From: Deltaproteobacteria bacterium
Lineage (GTDB): Bacteria > Desulfobacterota > Desulfobulbia > Desulfobulbales > Desulfurivibrionaceae
Assembly: GCA_021847425.1 (NCBI GenBank)
Contig: JAJZRF010000001.1
Span: 1 to 64,000 of the forward strand
Length of the DNA stretch: 64,000 nt
Reading direction: 5' to 3'
Part shown: one piece after another, positions 27,658 through 36,496 of the stretch
Numbering within the stretch: the stretch's first letter is position 1
How the letters are laid out: the number at the start of each line of letters is the position of its first letter
Program-made: the position numbers and the translations under genes
Notes under the pieces: generated by a model
Database searches by the model: none
Seen by the model: the letters and a program-made list of their open reading frames with translations, nothing else
Told to the model about the DNA's origin: nothing

Positions 27658-28430
27658 TTCTCCCCCCTGACGACAAAGGCCTGATAGGTGGCGGGAAACC
27701 CGCCGTGGGTCGCGAGAAACCAGGCCTCAAGCTGGTGCAGCCTTCCCCTGGTCAAAGTGGACGGCAGCTGGGTGCCGCCGGTGCCGGTCTTGCGGATGTG
27801 GTCCAGCAAATCGAGAAGCGAACCATAGTTTTTGCGCACAAGCTCTTCCTGCACGGAAAAACGCGGAAAGATTCCGCCCAGCATGGACTCCAGATGCTTC
27901 CCGGTGGGAAAACCATGGGGTGGCAAGCGCACCTCCTGGCCGAAAACCCGGCTCAACCCCTGGGCAAGCTCGGAAAAGGTCCGGGGGCCGAACAGCACCC
28001 CGGCAAAGCGCCCTTTGCCGGAAAGCAGCCGTCCGATATGCCCCAGGGCCGCCCCGAGATCATCAAACCACTGCAGGGTGGAATTGGCGCAGATCAAGTC
28101 AAAGGCGGCGGTGCAACCGGCCAGGAACCGCTCCCCATCCTCGCACAGCACGGAAACATTCCCCGTCCCCTCCAGCCGTTTTCCGGCCAGCTGCACCATG
28201 CCTTCGGCAAAATCCAGGGCAATGATCCCGGCCTTGGGATACCGTTCGGCAAGAAGCGCGGTGAACCGCCCGGTGCCGCAGCCGATCTCCAGAATGCGTT
28301 CCGGCCCGCTGGACTCGGGAAGCTCCCGGAGCAGGCGTTGGGCCAGATCCTTCTGCACCTCGGCATGGGCGTCATAGGTCCGGGCGGCGCGGGAAAACCG
28401 GTGCCGGATTCTTTGTTTCCGGGAAGTCAC
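27654..28430 (-). CDS. bioC: Malonyl-ACP O-methyltransferase
   Basis: About 258 residues. N-terminal RHRFSRAARTYDAHAEVQ is typical of BioC; SAM motif I is RILEIGCGTGRFTALLAERYP; then FDLICANSTLQWFDDLGAAL. It methylates malonyl-ACP to start pimelate synthesis disguised as a fatty acid. GTG at 28430 overlaps the bioH stop (GTGA) and is preferred; a TTG one codon upstream is possible. Flanked by bioH and bioD, which supports the call. Confidence 0.93.
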   Translation of the reverse strand: MTSRKQRIRHRFSRAARTYDAHAEVQKDLAQRLLRELPESSGPERILEIGCGTGRFTALLAERYPKAGIIALDFAEGMVQLAGKRLEGTGNVSVLCEDGERFLAGCTAAFDLICANSTLQWFDDLGAALGHIGRLLSGKGRFAGVLFGPRTFSELAQGLSRVFGQEVRLPPHGFPTGKHLESMLGGIFPRFSVQEELVRKNYGSLLDLLDHIRKTGTGGTQLPSTLTRGRLHQLEAWFLATHGGFPATYQAFVVRGEK

Positions 28431-29101
28431 CAAGGGACAAACTCCCGGTCGAGAAAAAGCGCATGCCCGCCATGCTCGACGACGAAGAGCCGGGCTCCGG
28501 GAATCATGGCCCGGTCAGCCACCGGCGCGATGATATCCCGCCTCCCATGCCAGCAGGAAACCGGGCATTGCACCCCTTGCGCCGGCAGACGCCATTGCCC
28601 CAGATAGTCGAGGCCCCGGCCAAGGGTTGGCATATCGAGAGATTCAAGCAGCCCCTCCTGCTGGCCGGCCGCAAACCGGAGGGCTTCCTTTTTGTAGCCC
28701 AGCAGGCTTTTCCGGTAAAAATTCCGCAAAAATGACGCAGGCTCGTCCGCAAGACCCAGGCGGATGGCCTTGATTTCCGAGGGCGGCCAGGAAGCCCGCA
28801 TGCCCAGCAAGGTCAAGCCCGCCGCCTTTTCGGGAAAGGCCCGGGCAAAATCATAGGCCAGGAAGGCGCCCATGGACCAGCCAACCAGCTGGACGGTTTC
28901 AATCTGGTGTTCAGCAAGAAAAGCCAGGATCTCCGCCACGGCGGTATCCGGGTCCAGCGGCACAGCCGGTCGCGCCCAGGAGTGGCGCTTTTCCGCCAGA
29001 TCGAGCACCTGTCCGGAAAATCCCCAGCCGGGGAGGAAAAGGACAGGAGGGTGCGGCAGCGGTTTGCCTCCCTCCGCATGGTAAATCCAGCTCTGGGCCA
29101 T
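28427..29101 (-). CDS. bioH: Pimeloyl-ACP methyl ester esterase-like alpha/beta hydrolase
   Basis: 224 residues. Oxyanion region VLFLPGWGFSGQ, nucleophile elbow LVGWSMGAFLAYDFA, acid in WHGRRDIIAP and histidine in VVEHGGHALFL complete the catalytic triad. Its place directly before bioC indicates it removes the methyl ester that ends pimeloyl-ACP synthesis. BioG or another BioH analogue would be equivalent; the exact subclass is not certain from sequence. ATG at 29101 is chosen; a GTG one codon upstream is possible. Confidence 0.85.
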   Translation of the reverse strand: MAQSWIYHAEGGKPLPHPPVLFLPGWGFSGQVLDLAEKRHSWARPAVPLDPDTAVAEILAFLAEHQIETVQLVGWSMGAFLAYDFARAFPEKAAGLTLLGMRASWPPSEIKAIRLGLADEPASFLRNFYRKSLLGYKKEALRFAAGQQEGLLESLDMPTLGRGLDYLGQWRLPAQGVQCPVSCWHGRRDIIAPVADRAMIPGARLFVVEHGGHALFLDREFVPW

Positions 29102-29368
29102 CACTGTTCAGGCATCATGGGGTTAAAAAACACGGGACCAGGTTGGTTTTGCCTTGGCCTGTTTCACGAAATAATGCTGTATACTCATAAAAACCCAGCC
29201 GGAGGAGGTTGCGCACATAATCAGAGGTTTGCCGTATCTGTAATGGACCACATCGTACTATGGAAGCGGCAAATTCTCAAGCCAACGCTGCCATGAACCC
29301 GGCAAGACAGAGAAAAAATCAACCCCGACACGCAACCCGCAGGCAAGGCGGATCAGAGGAGAAACTGC

Positions 29369-30817
29369 ATGGCTGACTTTGAGTATGACCTCGGCATTAT
29401 CGGCGGCGGAGCCGCCGGGCTCACGGTCGCCTCCGGCGCGGCGCAGCTCGGCGTCAAGACCATGCTGGTGGAAAAAGAAGCGGCCCTGGGCGGCGATTGC
29501 CTCCACTATGGCTGCGTGCCGAGCAAGACCCTGCTCAAAACCGCCCATGTCTATCATCTCATGAAAAACGGGCCGAAATTCGGTCTTCCGTCCTTTACCC
29601 CGCCTGGCGTGGATTTTCGCCAGGTCTCCGCCCGGATCGACTCGGTGATCAGCGCCATCCAGGAGCATGACTCACCGGCGCGGTTCCGCAAGCTCGGCGC
29701 CCGGGTCGAATTCGGCAACCCGGTGTTCACCGACGAACACGCCATTGTCCTGGGCGGCAAAACCATCTCCGCCCGCGCCTGGGTCATCGCCACCGGCTCA
29801 TCCCCGGAGATTCCGCCCATCGAGGGGTTAGCCGCAACCCCCTATCTGACCAACCGCGACCTCTTTTCCCTGAAAACGCTTCCCGGCTCGATGATCATTC
29901 TCGGCTGCGGGCCCATTGGCGTAGAAATGGCGCAAGCCTTCTGCCGGCTGGGCACCAGGGTGACGGTGATCCAGCGCGGCGGCCAGATCCTGAGCAAGGA
30001 AGACCGGGACATGGCCGGAATGGTCCAGCAGGCCCTGGAGGAGGAAGGCGTCACCTTTTTGCTGAACACCGCAGTGGTCCGGGTGGGGGATCTGGGGCGC
30101 GAACGGGAGGTGGTGGTGAAAAACGCGGCGGGCGAGACCGTGCGCCTCAAGGCCCAGGCAATCCTGATCGCCCTTGGCCGCACCCCCAACGCGGCTGGCC
30201 TTGGCCTGGAAAAAATCGGGGTCCCTTTCGATCAGGCCGGAATCACGGTGAACCCCTATCTGCGGACCAGCCACCGCCATATCTATGGTGCCGGCGACGT
30301 CATCGGCGGCCATCAATTCACCCATGTCGCCGGGTATGAAGGCGGGGTGGTGCTGAGCAATGCTGTTTTTCATCTGCCCAAAAAAGCCGACTACACCCTG
30401 GTGCCCTGGTGCACCTATACCCATCCGTCCCTGGCCTCCATCGGCTTAAACGAGAAACGCGCCCAAAAAGCCGGGATCGACTACACGGTCTGGCGCGAGG
30501 AGTTCGCCAACAACGACCGGGGGTTGGCCGAGGGAGAAAGTGCGGGGAGGATCAAGCTGCTCCTCGGCCGCCGGGGAAAGCCGCTGGGCGTTCAGATTCT
30601 CGGGCCCCAGGCCGGGGAGCTTTTGCACGAATGGGTGGCGGTGATGAACGGCGGGGTTGGGTTGTCCAGGATTGCCTCGGCCATCCATCCTTACCCCACC
30701 CTGGGCGAGATCAACAAAAGGGTGGCAGGCGCGGTTTTTTCCAAAAAGATATTTTCCGCCCCCGTCCGCAGGGGGCTCAGGTTCTTTTTCGGCTTCAGAG
30801 GCAGGGCGGGCGAGTAA
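29369..30817 (+). CDS. FAD-dependent disulfide reductase (mercuric reductase/lipoamide dehydrogenase-like)
   Basis: 482 residues. FAD motif LGIIGGGAAGLTVASGAAQL, redox disulfide GGDCLHYGCVPSKTLLK, NAD(P)H motif MIILGCGPIGVEMAQAF, second FAD motif IYGAGDVIGGHQFTH and dimer-domain IHPYPTLGEINKRVAG. The usual HAHP of lipoamide dehydrogenase is replaced by IHPYP, and the MerA C-terminal CC pair is absent, so neither classical activity is assured. It stands alone, with a possible -10 box TATACT at 29180 upstream. Confidence 0.9.
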   Translation: MADFEYDLGIIGGGAAGLTVASGAAQLGVKTMLVEKEAALGGDCLHYGCVPSKTLLKTAHVYHLMKNGPKFGLPSFTPPGVDFRQVSARIDSVISAIQEHDSPARFRKLGARVEFGNPVFTDEHAIVLGGKTISARAWVIATGSSPEIPPIEGLAATPYLTNRDLFSLKTLPGSMIILGCGPIGVEMAQAFCRLGTRVTVIQRGGQILSKEDRDMAGMVQQALEEEGVTFLLNTAVVRVGDLGREREVVVKNAAGETVRLKAQAILIALGRTPNAAGLGLEKIGVPFDQAGITVNPYLRTSHRHIYGAGDVIGGHQFTHVAGYEGGVVLSNAVFHLPKKADYTLVPWCTYTHPSLASIGLNEKRAQKAGIDYTVWREEFANNDRGLAEGESAGRIKLLLGRRGKPLGVQILGPQAGELLHEWVAVMNGGVGLSRIASAIHPYPTLGEINKRVAGAVFSKKIFSAPVRRGLRFFFGFRGRAGE

Positions 30818-30859
30818 GGGAACTTCTCTATTCTGCGATTTTCCGATCGGATCTACATC

Positions 30860-32008
30860 CTACAGGGCGAAACCCTGCCGGGATCTGGCAACCGCTTCCG
30901 GCAACAGGGCCAACAGGGCCGCAACCTCTGCCTCGGTATTATAGCGGCTGAGACTGATACGCAGGGTTCCGTGCAGAAAGGGTTCAGGCACCCGCATGGC
31001 CCGCAGCACATGCGAGGGGTCCAGATCGCCGCTCTCGCAGGCGGCATGGGCCGAAACCGCGATGCCGCCCGCATCGAGATCCTGGATAAGCCCGGCCGAG
31101 GCCGCATGCCGGAAACTCACGTTGCTGGTGTTGACCAGTCTGGGTGAAGTTTTGCCATTGATCCGCACCTCGGGGATCGCGGCGACAATCCCCGCCTCAA
31201 GACGGTCCCGCAAAGCGGCCAGCCGCTGATGCGCCGTTGCGTCAATCTCCATGGCCAGCGCACAGGCCGCGCCAAGGCCAACGATACCGGGCACGTTTTC
31301 GGTCCCGGATCTCCGGCCATTTTCCTGGCCGGAACCCATGATCAGCGGGGTGAACGGCGCGGTGCGGCGGACATACAGCGCCCCGGCCCCTTTGGGCCCA
31401 TGCAGCTTATGTCCGGCAATGGTGAGATAGTCCACCCCCAGCGTTTCCGCCGAAATGGGAGCCTTGCCGGCCAGCTGGATGGCGTCGCAGTGAAACAGCA
31501 CCCCCCGCTCCCGGCAGATACCACCGATCTCGGAAACGGGCCAGATCACCCCGGTTTCGTTGTTCGCCCCCATGAGGGAGACCAGTCCGGTGTCCGGCCG
31601 GATCGCACTCTTGAGCGCGTCCAGATCAAGACCGCCGTTTTCGTCCACCCCCAGCAGCTCCACCTCGTAGCCCTGGGTTGCGAGAAACGCCAGCGGCGCC
31701 AGAACCGAGCCGTGCTCGACCTGCGAGGAGATGATGTGCTTTTTTGCGGGATCAGCCCAGACCGCGCTGAGGATGGCGGTGTTGTTGCCTTCGGTGCCGC
31801 CGCTGTTCAAGACAATCCGGCCCGGAGGGCAGCCGAGCAAGCCGGCCACCTGCTCCCGGGCCAGCGCCAAGCCCCGCCGTCCAGCCTCGCCGAAACGGTG
31901 GGAGCTGGCCGGGTTGCCGAACCATTCGGCAAGATAGGGGGCCATACCCTCCCGCACCGCCGGGTCCAGCGGGGTGGAGGCGTTGTTGTCAAAGTAGATG
32001 TTTTGCAT
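30860..32008 (-). CDS. Cysteine desulfurase (NifS/IscS-like)
   Basis: 382 residues. PLP-enzyme class V start MQNIYFDNNASTPLDPAVRE, NSGGTEGNNTAILSA, HVEHGSV-type region QVEHGSVLAPL, Schiff-base lysine in LTIAGHKLHGPKGAGAL, QENGRRSGTENVPGIVGLG, and the mobile-loop cysteine in VSAHAACESGDLDPSHVL. It supplies sulfur for Fe-S cluster assembly. It starts three bases after the nadA stop, so it most likely serves the Fe-S cluster of NadA, as NifS-like proteins do beside nad genes in Bacillus. Confidence 0.93.
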   Translation of the reverse strand: MQNIYFDNNASTPLDPAVREGMAPYLAEWFGNPASSHRFGEAGRRGLALAREQVAGLLGCPPGRIVLNSGGTEGNNTAILSAVWADPAKKHIISSQVEHGSVLAPLAFLATQGYEVELLGVDENGGLDLDALKSAIRPDTGLVSLMGANNETGVIWPVSEIGGICRERGVLFHCDAIQLAGKAPISAETLGVDYLTIAGHKLHGPKGAGALYVRRTAPFTPLIMGSGQENGRRSGTENVPGIVGLGAACALAMEIDATAHQRLAALRDRLEAGIVAAIPEVRINGKTSPRLVNTSNVSFRHAASAGLIQDLDAGGIAVSAHAACESGDLDPSHVLRAMRVPEPFLHGTLRISLSRYNTEAEVAALLALLPEAVARSRQGFAL

Positions 32009-32011
32009 GGG

Positions 32012-33103
32012 TCAGATCCGCAGCATTCTGTCCAGGGAAAGTTTGGCCTCGGCCGCCACCTCGGGCGGTACGGTGATCCGGTTGACCACCCGCCCCTGGG
32101 CCAGGTTGTCGAGCACCCACAACAGGTAGCCGGGCTTGATCCGGTACATGGTGGAGCAGAGGCACTGGAAGGGCGAAAGGGAATGGATCTCCCGATCCGG
32201 GTACTGGTGCTTGAGCCGGTTCACCAGATTGACCTCGGTGCCGATGGCCCACTTGCTGCCCGCCGGGGAGTCGCGCACCGCCGCGATGATCGCCTCGGTG
32301 GAGCCGTACTGGTCGGCCCGGCTCACCACCTCGTTGCGGCACTCCGGATGGACGATGATCCGCACCTCGGGGTCGCGCTGCCGCCAGGCGGCCACATGGG
32401 CGGCGGTGAACTGCATGTGCACCGTGCAGTAGCCGTTCCAGAGGATCACCTTTGCCTTCCGCAGCTGGGCCGGGGTATTGCCGCCCAACGGTTTGTCGCG
32501 CTGCCACAGCACCACCTCGTCCTCAGGGATGCCCAGGGCGCTGGCGGAATTGCGGCCCAGATGCTCGTCCGGGAAGAAGAAAACCTTTTCCCCTTGGGCC
32601 AGGGCCCAGGTCAGCACCCGCTCGGCATTCGACGAGGTGCAGACCGAGCCGCCGTGGTTGCCGACAAAGGCCTTGAGCAGGGCCGAGGAATTCACATAGG
32701 TCACGGGGATGACCCGGCCGGTGGTCACCTTGGCCAGATCCTCCCAGGCCCAGGCCACCTCTTCGCTGGTGGCCATGTCAGCCATGGGGCAGCCGGCCCG
32801 CAGATCGGGCAGGATGACCACCTGACCCGGCGCGGCCAGGATGTCGGCGGATTCCGCCATGAAATGCACGCCGCAGAAGACGATGTACTTCCGGTCCCTG
32901 GCCTCGGCGGCATTGCGGGCAAGCTTGAGGGAATCCCCGGTCAGGTCGGCGAACCGGAAGGTCGCCTCCTGCTGGTAGTGATGCCCCAAAATCAAAAGAT
33001 TGCCGCCCAGCTCTTTCTTGCGGGCGGCAATCTTTTGGCAGATTATCTCTTCTTTTTCCTGCAGGTATTCCGAGCCAAGCTCAACCTGCTGCAACACGGT
33101 CAT
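32012..33103 (-). CDS. nadA: Quinolinate synthase
   Basis: About 363 residues. The [4Fe-4S] cysteines are in IVFCGVHFMAESADIL, WNGYCTVHMQFT and PFQCLCSTMYRI; the substrate loop LLILGHHYQQEATFRFADL and VTYVNSSALLKAF are conserved. It condenses iminoaspartate with dihydroxyacetone phosphate for NAD synthesis. ATG at 33103 is chosen because AAGGA lies seven bases upstream; an upstream in-frame start at 33142 adds non-conserved residues. nadB and nadC are not in the window. Confidence 0.95.
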   Translation of the reverse strand: MTVLQQVELGSEYLQEKEEIICQKIAARKKELGGNLLILGHHYQQEATFRFADLTGDSLKLARNAAEARDRKYIVFCGVHFMAESADILAAPGQVVILPDLRAGCPMADMATSEEVAWAWEDLAKVTTGRVIPVTYVNSSALLKAFVGNHGGSVCTSSNAERVLTWALAQGEKVFFFPDEHLGRNSASALGIPEDEVVLWQRDKPLGGNTPAQLRKAKVILWNGYCTVHMQFTAAHVAAWRQRDPEVRIIVHPECRNEVVSRADQYGSTEAIIAAVRDSPAGSKWAIGTEVNLVNRLKHQYPDREIHSLSPFQCLCSTMYRIKPGYLLWVLDNLAQGRVVNRITVPPEVAAEAKLSLDRMLRI

Positions 33104-33135
33104 CGGTAAGTCCTTCACTCCCAACTGAAGTATGT

Positions 33136-33207
33136 AACGCAAAGACGCAAGGACGCGAAAAAAGAGTTCTTTTTTTCGATTTCTTTGCGCCTCTGCGACT
33201 TTGCGTT
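33136..33207. repeat. Imperfect palindromic repeat AACGCAAAG...CTTTGCGTT
   Basis: Left arm AACGCAAAGACGCAAGGACG and right arm CTCTGCGACTTTGCGTT form a long imperfect hairpin between the HPF-type gene and nadA, followed by a run of T on the plus side (33209-33215). Repeats of this wording occur in many bacterial genomes as short REP-like elements. It could end or attenuate transcription. Confidence 0.5.
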
Positions 33208-33224
33208 TGTTTTTTACGCCGCTC

Positions 33225-33758
33225 TTATCTAACCAGCTTTACCCAGGCCGCGGTCGGCCCCTTATCCCCTTCCCCCTCGCCGAAACGGACCTCGTCGCCC
33301 TCGGCCAGCTGGGCCATGGTCACGTCCTTGAGGGAGTTTTCGTGAAAATATACCTCCTGGCCGTCCGGGGTCATGAGAAACCCGTAGGACTCATAGGGGA
33401 ACAGACTCTTGATGGTGCCCATGGCCGGGCCCACCGCCGCACCCTCCGGTTCCTTGCCATTCTGCCGCCGTTTGCGCTGTAACTCCTTCAACTGCAGGCC
33501 AAGGGTGTCAAACGCCTCCACCAGCAGGGGCCGCACCGTCTCCCCCTTTCTTTTCACGACCACGGTGTCATTGGGAACGGAAGCAACCACGCGGACCTCG
33601 TGGCCGCCTGCCTTATGACCGGCGGTCTCCTCAATGGAGACGCGGAGATGATGAACAAGGCCGGGGTGGTGACGATCAAGGCGTCCCTTCTCCTCTTCGA
33701 TTTTTTCCTGCCATGCTTTACGAATTTCCAGGTTCCGTCCTTCAACTTGTAGTTCCAT
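33225..33758 (-). CDS. Ribosome hibernation (HPF/RaiA) domain fused to a cold-shock domain
   Basis: 177 residues. Residues 1-95 form an HPF/RaiA fold (MELQVEGRNLEIRKAWQEKI, HEVRVVASVPNDTVVVKRKG, LLVEAFDTLGLQLKELQRK). Residues 110-177 form a cold-shock OB fold (MGTIKSLFPYESYGFLMTPD, EVYFHENSLKDV). This fusion would let an RNA-binding domain act on ribosomes during dormancy or stress. GGAGGAAATGC before the ATG is a strong ribosome binding site. Confidence 0.88.
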   Translation of the reverse strand: MELQVEGRNLEIRKAWQEKIEEEKGRLDRHHPGLVHHLRVSIEETAGHKAGGHEVRVVASVPNDTVVVKRKGETVRPLLVEAFDTLGLQLKELQRKRRQNGKEPEGAAVGPAMGTIKSLFPYESYGFLMTPDGQEVYFHENSLKDVTMAQLAEGDEVRFGEGEGDKGPTAAWVKLVR

Positions 33759-33923
33759 GCATTTCCTCCATCACAGTGATTAAATTGCCGCCCGCAGGGG
33801 GCAGCCGATTGGAGAGCTTTCGATTGTATTCTACCATGACGCAGGGCAAAAAACAGCTTCTCTTCGTGCGGGCTACAAGAAAAAAACCGGTACGCACCAG
33901 CGGGGAACCGGTTGCATACCGCC

Positions 33924-34994
33924 CTATTTGCCGGCTATCTCCGGCAGCTCCTTGATGTGCACATCCTGCCGCGGGAAAGGGATGGAGATGGAGTTTGCGG
34001 CAAAGGCCCCGTAGACCGCCTTTAACAGATGGTGGATTTCCAGTCCCTTGAGCCTTGGGTCTTCGACCCAGCAGAGCAGCTCGAAATCAACGGACGAGGA
34101 GCCGAAGGCGCGCACCCGCACCCTGGCCTGCGGCTCCTTGACCACCGCCGGATTAGCGGCGGCAACCGCCAAGAGCACCGCCTCGACCCGTTCCAGGTCG
34201 CTGCCGTAGGAAACCCCCACCGGCACCCTGATCCGGAAGCGGGGGATGGGCGCGCTTTCATTGATGATCTTGCTGTTGGCCAGGATGGAGTTGGGGATGG
34301 TGATCAACACATCGTCCCGGGTCATGATCCGGGTGGAGCGCACCCCGATCTCCACCACCTCGCCCCGATGGGCATTGTCGATGATGATATAGTCCCCCAC
34401 CTTGAAGGTTTTGTCGGCAAAGATGCTGATGCCGCCGAAAAAGTTGGCCAGACTGTCCTTGGCGGCCAGGGCCACGGCGATACCGGCGATGCCGGCGGAG
34501 GCGAAGAGGGGGGCCAGGTTGACGTTCCAGATGGAAAGCAGCCAGATCAGGGCGGAAACAAAGATGATCACCCGGACCACGTTTTTGAGCAGGAGAAAAA
34601 GGTCGGCCCCGATCTTGCCGCGCTGGGAAATGGATGCCATATAATGCTCGCCCACCACCATAAAGAGACGCAGCACACCAAGGGTCCAGACAATAAGGGC
34701 AATGCTTTCCGTCACATCCGGCACGAATCGCCCCCAGGGATGGGCAAGACCGGGCTCCATGCTCACGGCATGAAGAATGCCGATCAAGAAAACACTGAGA
34801 ACAATGGGGGTATGGAGGATGTCGATGGCCTTGTCGTCAAGATCGGTGGCGGTGTAGGCGGCGGCCAACCGCTTGAGGATGCGGTTGACAAAGATATCCA
34901 CCGCCTTGGCCATCACACCGTAGGCCGCGACCACCATGAGCCGCTGCATGATTGGCTGCCGGGAAAGATCGTGCAGAAAAGGGGGAATGTCCAT
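33924..34994 (-). CDS. Small-conductance mechanosensitive channel (MscS family)
   Basis: 356 residues. Three to four N-terminal membrane helices (about 15-35, 60-80, 93-113, 130-150), pore region LFASAGIAGIAVALAAKDSLANFFGG, and the MscS beta domain FKVGDYIIIDNAHRGEVVEIGVRSTRI with TIPNSILANSKIIN. It opens on membrane tension to release solutes after hypo-osmotic shock. Pore helix glycine-alanine packing is typical of the family. Single gene. Confidence 0.93.
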   Translation of the reverse strand: MDIPPFLHDLSRQPIMQRLMVVAAYGVMAKAVDIFVNRILKRLAAAYTATDLDDKAIDILHTPIVLSVFLIGILHAVSMEPGLAHPWGRFVPDVTESIALIVWTLGVLRLFMVVGEHYMASISQRGKIGADLFLLLKNVVRVIIFVSALIWLLSIWNVNLAPLFASAGIAGIAVALAAKDSLANFFGGISIFADKTFKVGDYIIIDNAHRGEVVEIGVRSTRIMTRDDVLITIPNSILANSKIINESAPIPRFRIRVPVGVSYGSDLERVEAVLLAVAAANPAVVKEPQARVRVRAFGSSSVDFELLCWVEDPRLKGLEIHHLLKAVYGAFAANSISIPFPRQDVHIKELPEIAGK

Positions 34995-35027
34995 GTATTC
35001 ACTCAGTTGTATTTGGTTAAGGACTGG

Positions 35028-35043
35028 GAGGCTGCCAAAAAAA
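35028..35043. repeat. Direct repeat A flanking the alpha/beta hydrolase
   Basis: GAGGCTGCCAAAAAAA. The first 15 bases recur in the same orientation at 35916-35930, so the hydrolase gene lies exactly between the two copies. Confidence 0.55.
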
Positions 35044-35113
35044 CGGCCTGCCCGACTTCTAAGGTTGTCTGCTTTTAAGTTCGGAGAGCAAATAAATCAA
35101 TCCCCGTTTTCAT

Positions 35114-35893
35114 TCATGGCTCGCCTTTGAGTATTTCGAGGTACAGGGGGCTCTCGGATATCGTGTCGTGGGTTGCTCCCGCTATGACCCTGAGCGTAGC
35201 GACCCCCTTGCCGAAGCTTGCGTACAGCCGTTCCGTGCTTGACCGCGGGACCACCTCATCGTTTTCAGCCACAATCAGTACGGTAGGCGCAACCACGCGA
35301 GGGGCATACCGCCAGGATTCGAATTTATCGCGCAGCAGCCAACCTACCGGGATGTAGGGGTACAACCGGGCAGCAAGGTCTTCAAGACTGTAGTACGGCG
35401 TGACCAGCACCAAACGAGATACAGGCCGCTGGCTGGCCAAGTAAACGGCAACGCCGGAACCAATGCTGCGCCCCACCACGACGATGTTGGGATGCTTGGC
35501 GTGGACCGTGTCAAACAAGGCAAGGGCATCCTTCTGGATCGCCTCCTCCGACGGCGTTCCGGAACTGCCGCCGTAGCCTCGGTAATGAAGCAAGTAGATG
35601 GCGTGCTCCGGAAAATTCCTCGAAAAGGAGGGCAGACTCAGGGAGACATCCTCCGCGTTTCCGCCGAAGTAGAGCAAGGCCTTTGCCCCGTCGTGCGGCC
35701 GGACCGACACCAAGACCTCTGCCTCCGCGATCGGCAACTTGACGATGGTGGCAGGGCTCCCGAGAGCGCTCGGCCGCGGAAGGTAGATCAGGGAGCGCTG
35801 AAAGACGAACAAGGCTGCGCAGAGCCCCAAATACATGGCGGCAATGGTGGCGAAGATGATCATGGCGATTCGCGGCACGGACCTACCTCCCAT
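35114..35893 (-). CDS. Membrane-anchored alpha/beta hydrolase (ABHD17/BEM46-like)
   Basis: About 259 residues from ATG 35893. An N-terminal hydrophobic segment (IIFATIAAMYLGLCAALFVF) is followed by SLIYLPRPSALGSP, LYFGGNAEDVSL, YLLHYRGYGGSSGTPSEEAI, nucleophile VVVGRSIGSGVAVYLA, DNDEVVP-like IVAENDEVVPRSSTERL and histidine in VIAGATHDTISESP. The full triad is there, with an unusual GRSIG elbow common in this subgroup. Longer readings start inside the flanking repeat and are not favoured. Substrate unknown. Confidence 0.85.
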   Translation of the reverse strand: MGGRSVPRIAMIIFATIAAMYLGLCAALFVFQRSLIYLPRPSALGSPATIVKLPIAEAEVLVSVRPHDGAKALLYFGGNAEDVSLSLPSFSRNFPEHAIYLLHYRGYGGSSGTPSEEAIQKDALALFDTVHAKHPNIVVVGRSIGSGVAVYLASQRPVSRLVLVTPYYSLEDLAARLYPYIPVGWLLRDKFESWRYAPRVVAPTVLIVAENDEVVPRSSTERLYASFGKGVATLRVIAGATHDTISESPLYLEILKGEP

Positions 35894-35915
35894 GGTCACG
35901 CAGCCGAGCACCGCA

Positions 35916-35930
35916 GAGGCTGCCAAAAAA
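35916..35930. repeat. Direct repeat B flanking the alpha/beta hydrolase
   Basis: GAGGCTGCCAAAAAA, identical to 35028-35042 and in the same orientation, 888 bases apart. The 110 bases after it, up to the cupin gene, show no gene. Confidence 0.55.
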
Positions 35931-36040
35931 GGAGTTTGCATTGTTTGAGGCGAAAGCCGAGTTTGCAAAGCCCCGGCAGCATCGAGGAGCACAGGGCATC
36001 CCGCCAACGGCGGGAACAATTTTTTTTACCGTTTTTTATA

Positions 36041-36418
36041 TTATTCCACAATCCGATACCCTGCCGCCTTCAAGGACGGCCTCGTATACACAAAGAGCAT
36101 CTCCACTGGCTCATCGAACGGATTGTAAAACCAGTGAACTGCGCCCCGTGGCACAAACATCGTATCGCCTTTGCTCATATCCACTTCTGTTTCGCCAAGT
36201 CCGCTGACCCCTTTTCCAGACAAAATATAAATAACCTCCTCCGCGTCCTTGTGGGTATGCTTCTTGTGTGCAGAGGTTTTCGCCTCGAACTTACAGTATG
36301 CGAAAGTTATATCCTCCGCACCCACGGTATCCTTGTCAACGAGCACGACCCTTTTCGCATTATCCAAGTCCTTGATCGGCTCATTTCTTCCATCGGCAAG
36401 CCCAAGAAGATACCTCAT
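36041..36418 (-). CDS. Cupin-domain protein
   Basis: About 125 residues. Cupin motif 1 is HKKHTHKDAEEVIYILSGKG (with the metal-binding histidines and glutamate) and motif 2 is GDTMFVPRGAVHWFYNP. It ends EMLFVYTRPS. It probably binds a metal ion; small one-domain cupins act as isomerases, dioxygenases or regulators, and the role cannot be chosen here. ATG at 36418 is supported by GGGAGG five bases upstream. Confidence 0.85.
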   Translation of the reverse strand: MRYLLGLADGRNEPIKDLDNAKRVVLVDKDTVGAEDITFAYCKFEAKTSAHKKHTHKDAEEVIYILSGKGVSGLGETEVDMSKGDTMFVPRGAVHWFYNPFDEPVEMLFVYTRPSLKAAGYRIVE

Positions 36419-36496
36419 GTCATCCTCCCTGTTCGAATGAAATCCCAACTCTGTTTCCAAATACCATCAGCCTTGCCCGACACACGGACTCCGCCC

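Noticed and set aside
29102-29368. Possible gene or sigma-70 promoter before the flavoprotein
   Set aside because: A TATACT box at 29180 is seen but no -35 box at 16-18 bases, and no frame with a ribosome binding site; kept only as a remark in the gene entry.
31229-33109. Open frame of 626 codons spanning two genes on the plus strand
   Set aside because: It runs antisense through both the cysteine desulfurase and nadA, which no real gene would be expected to do.
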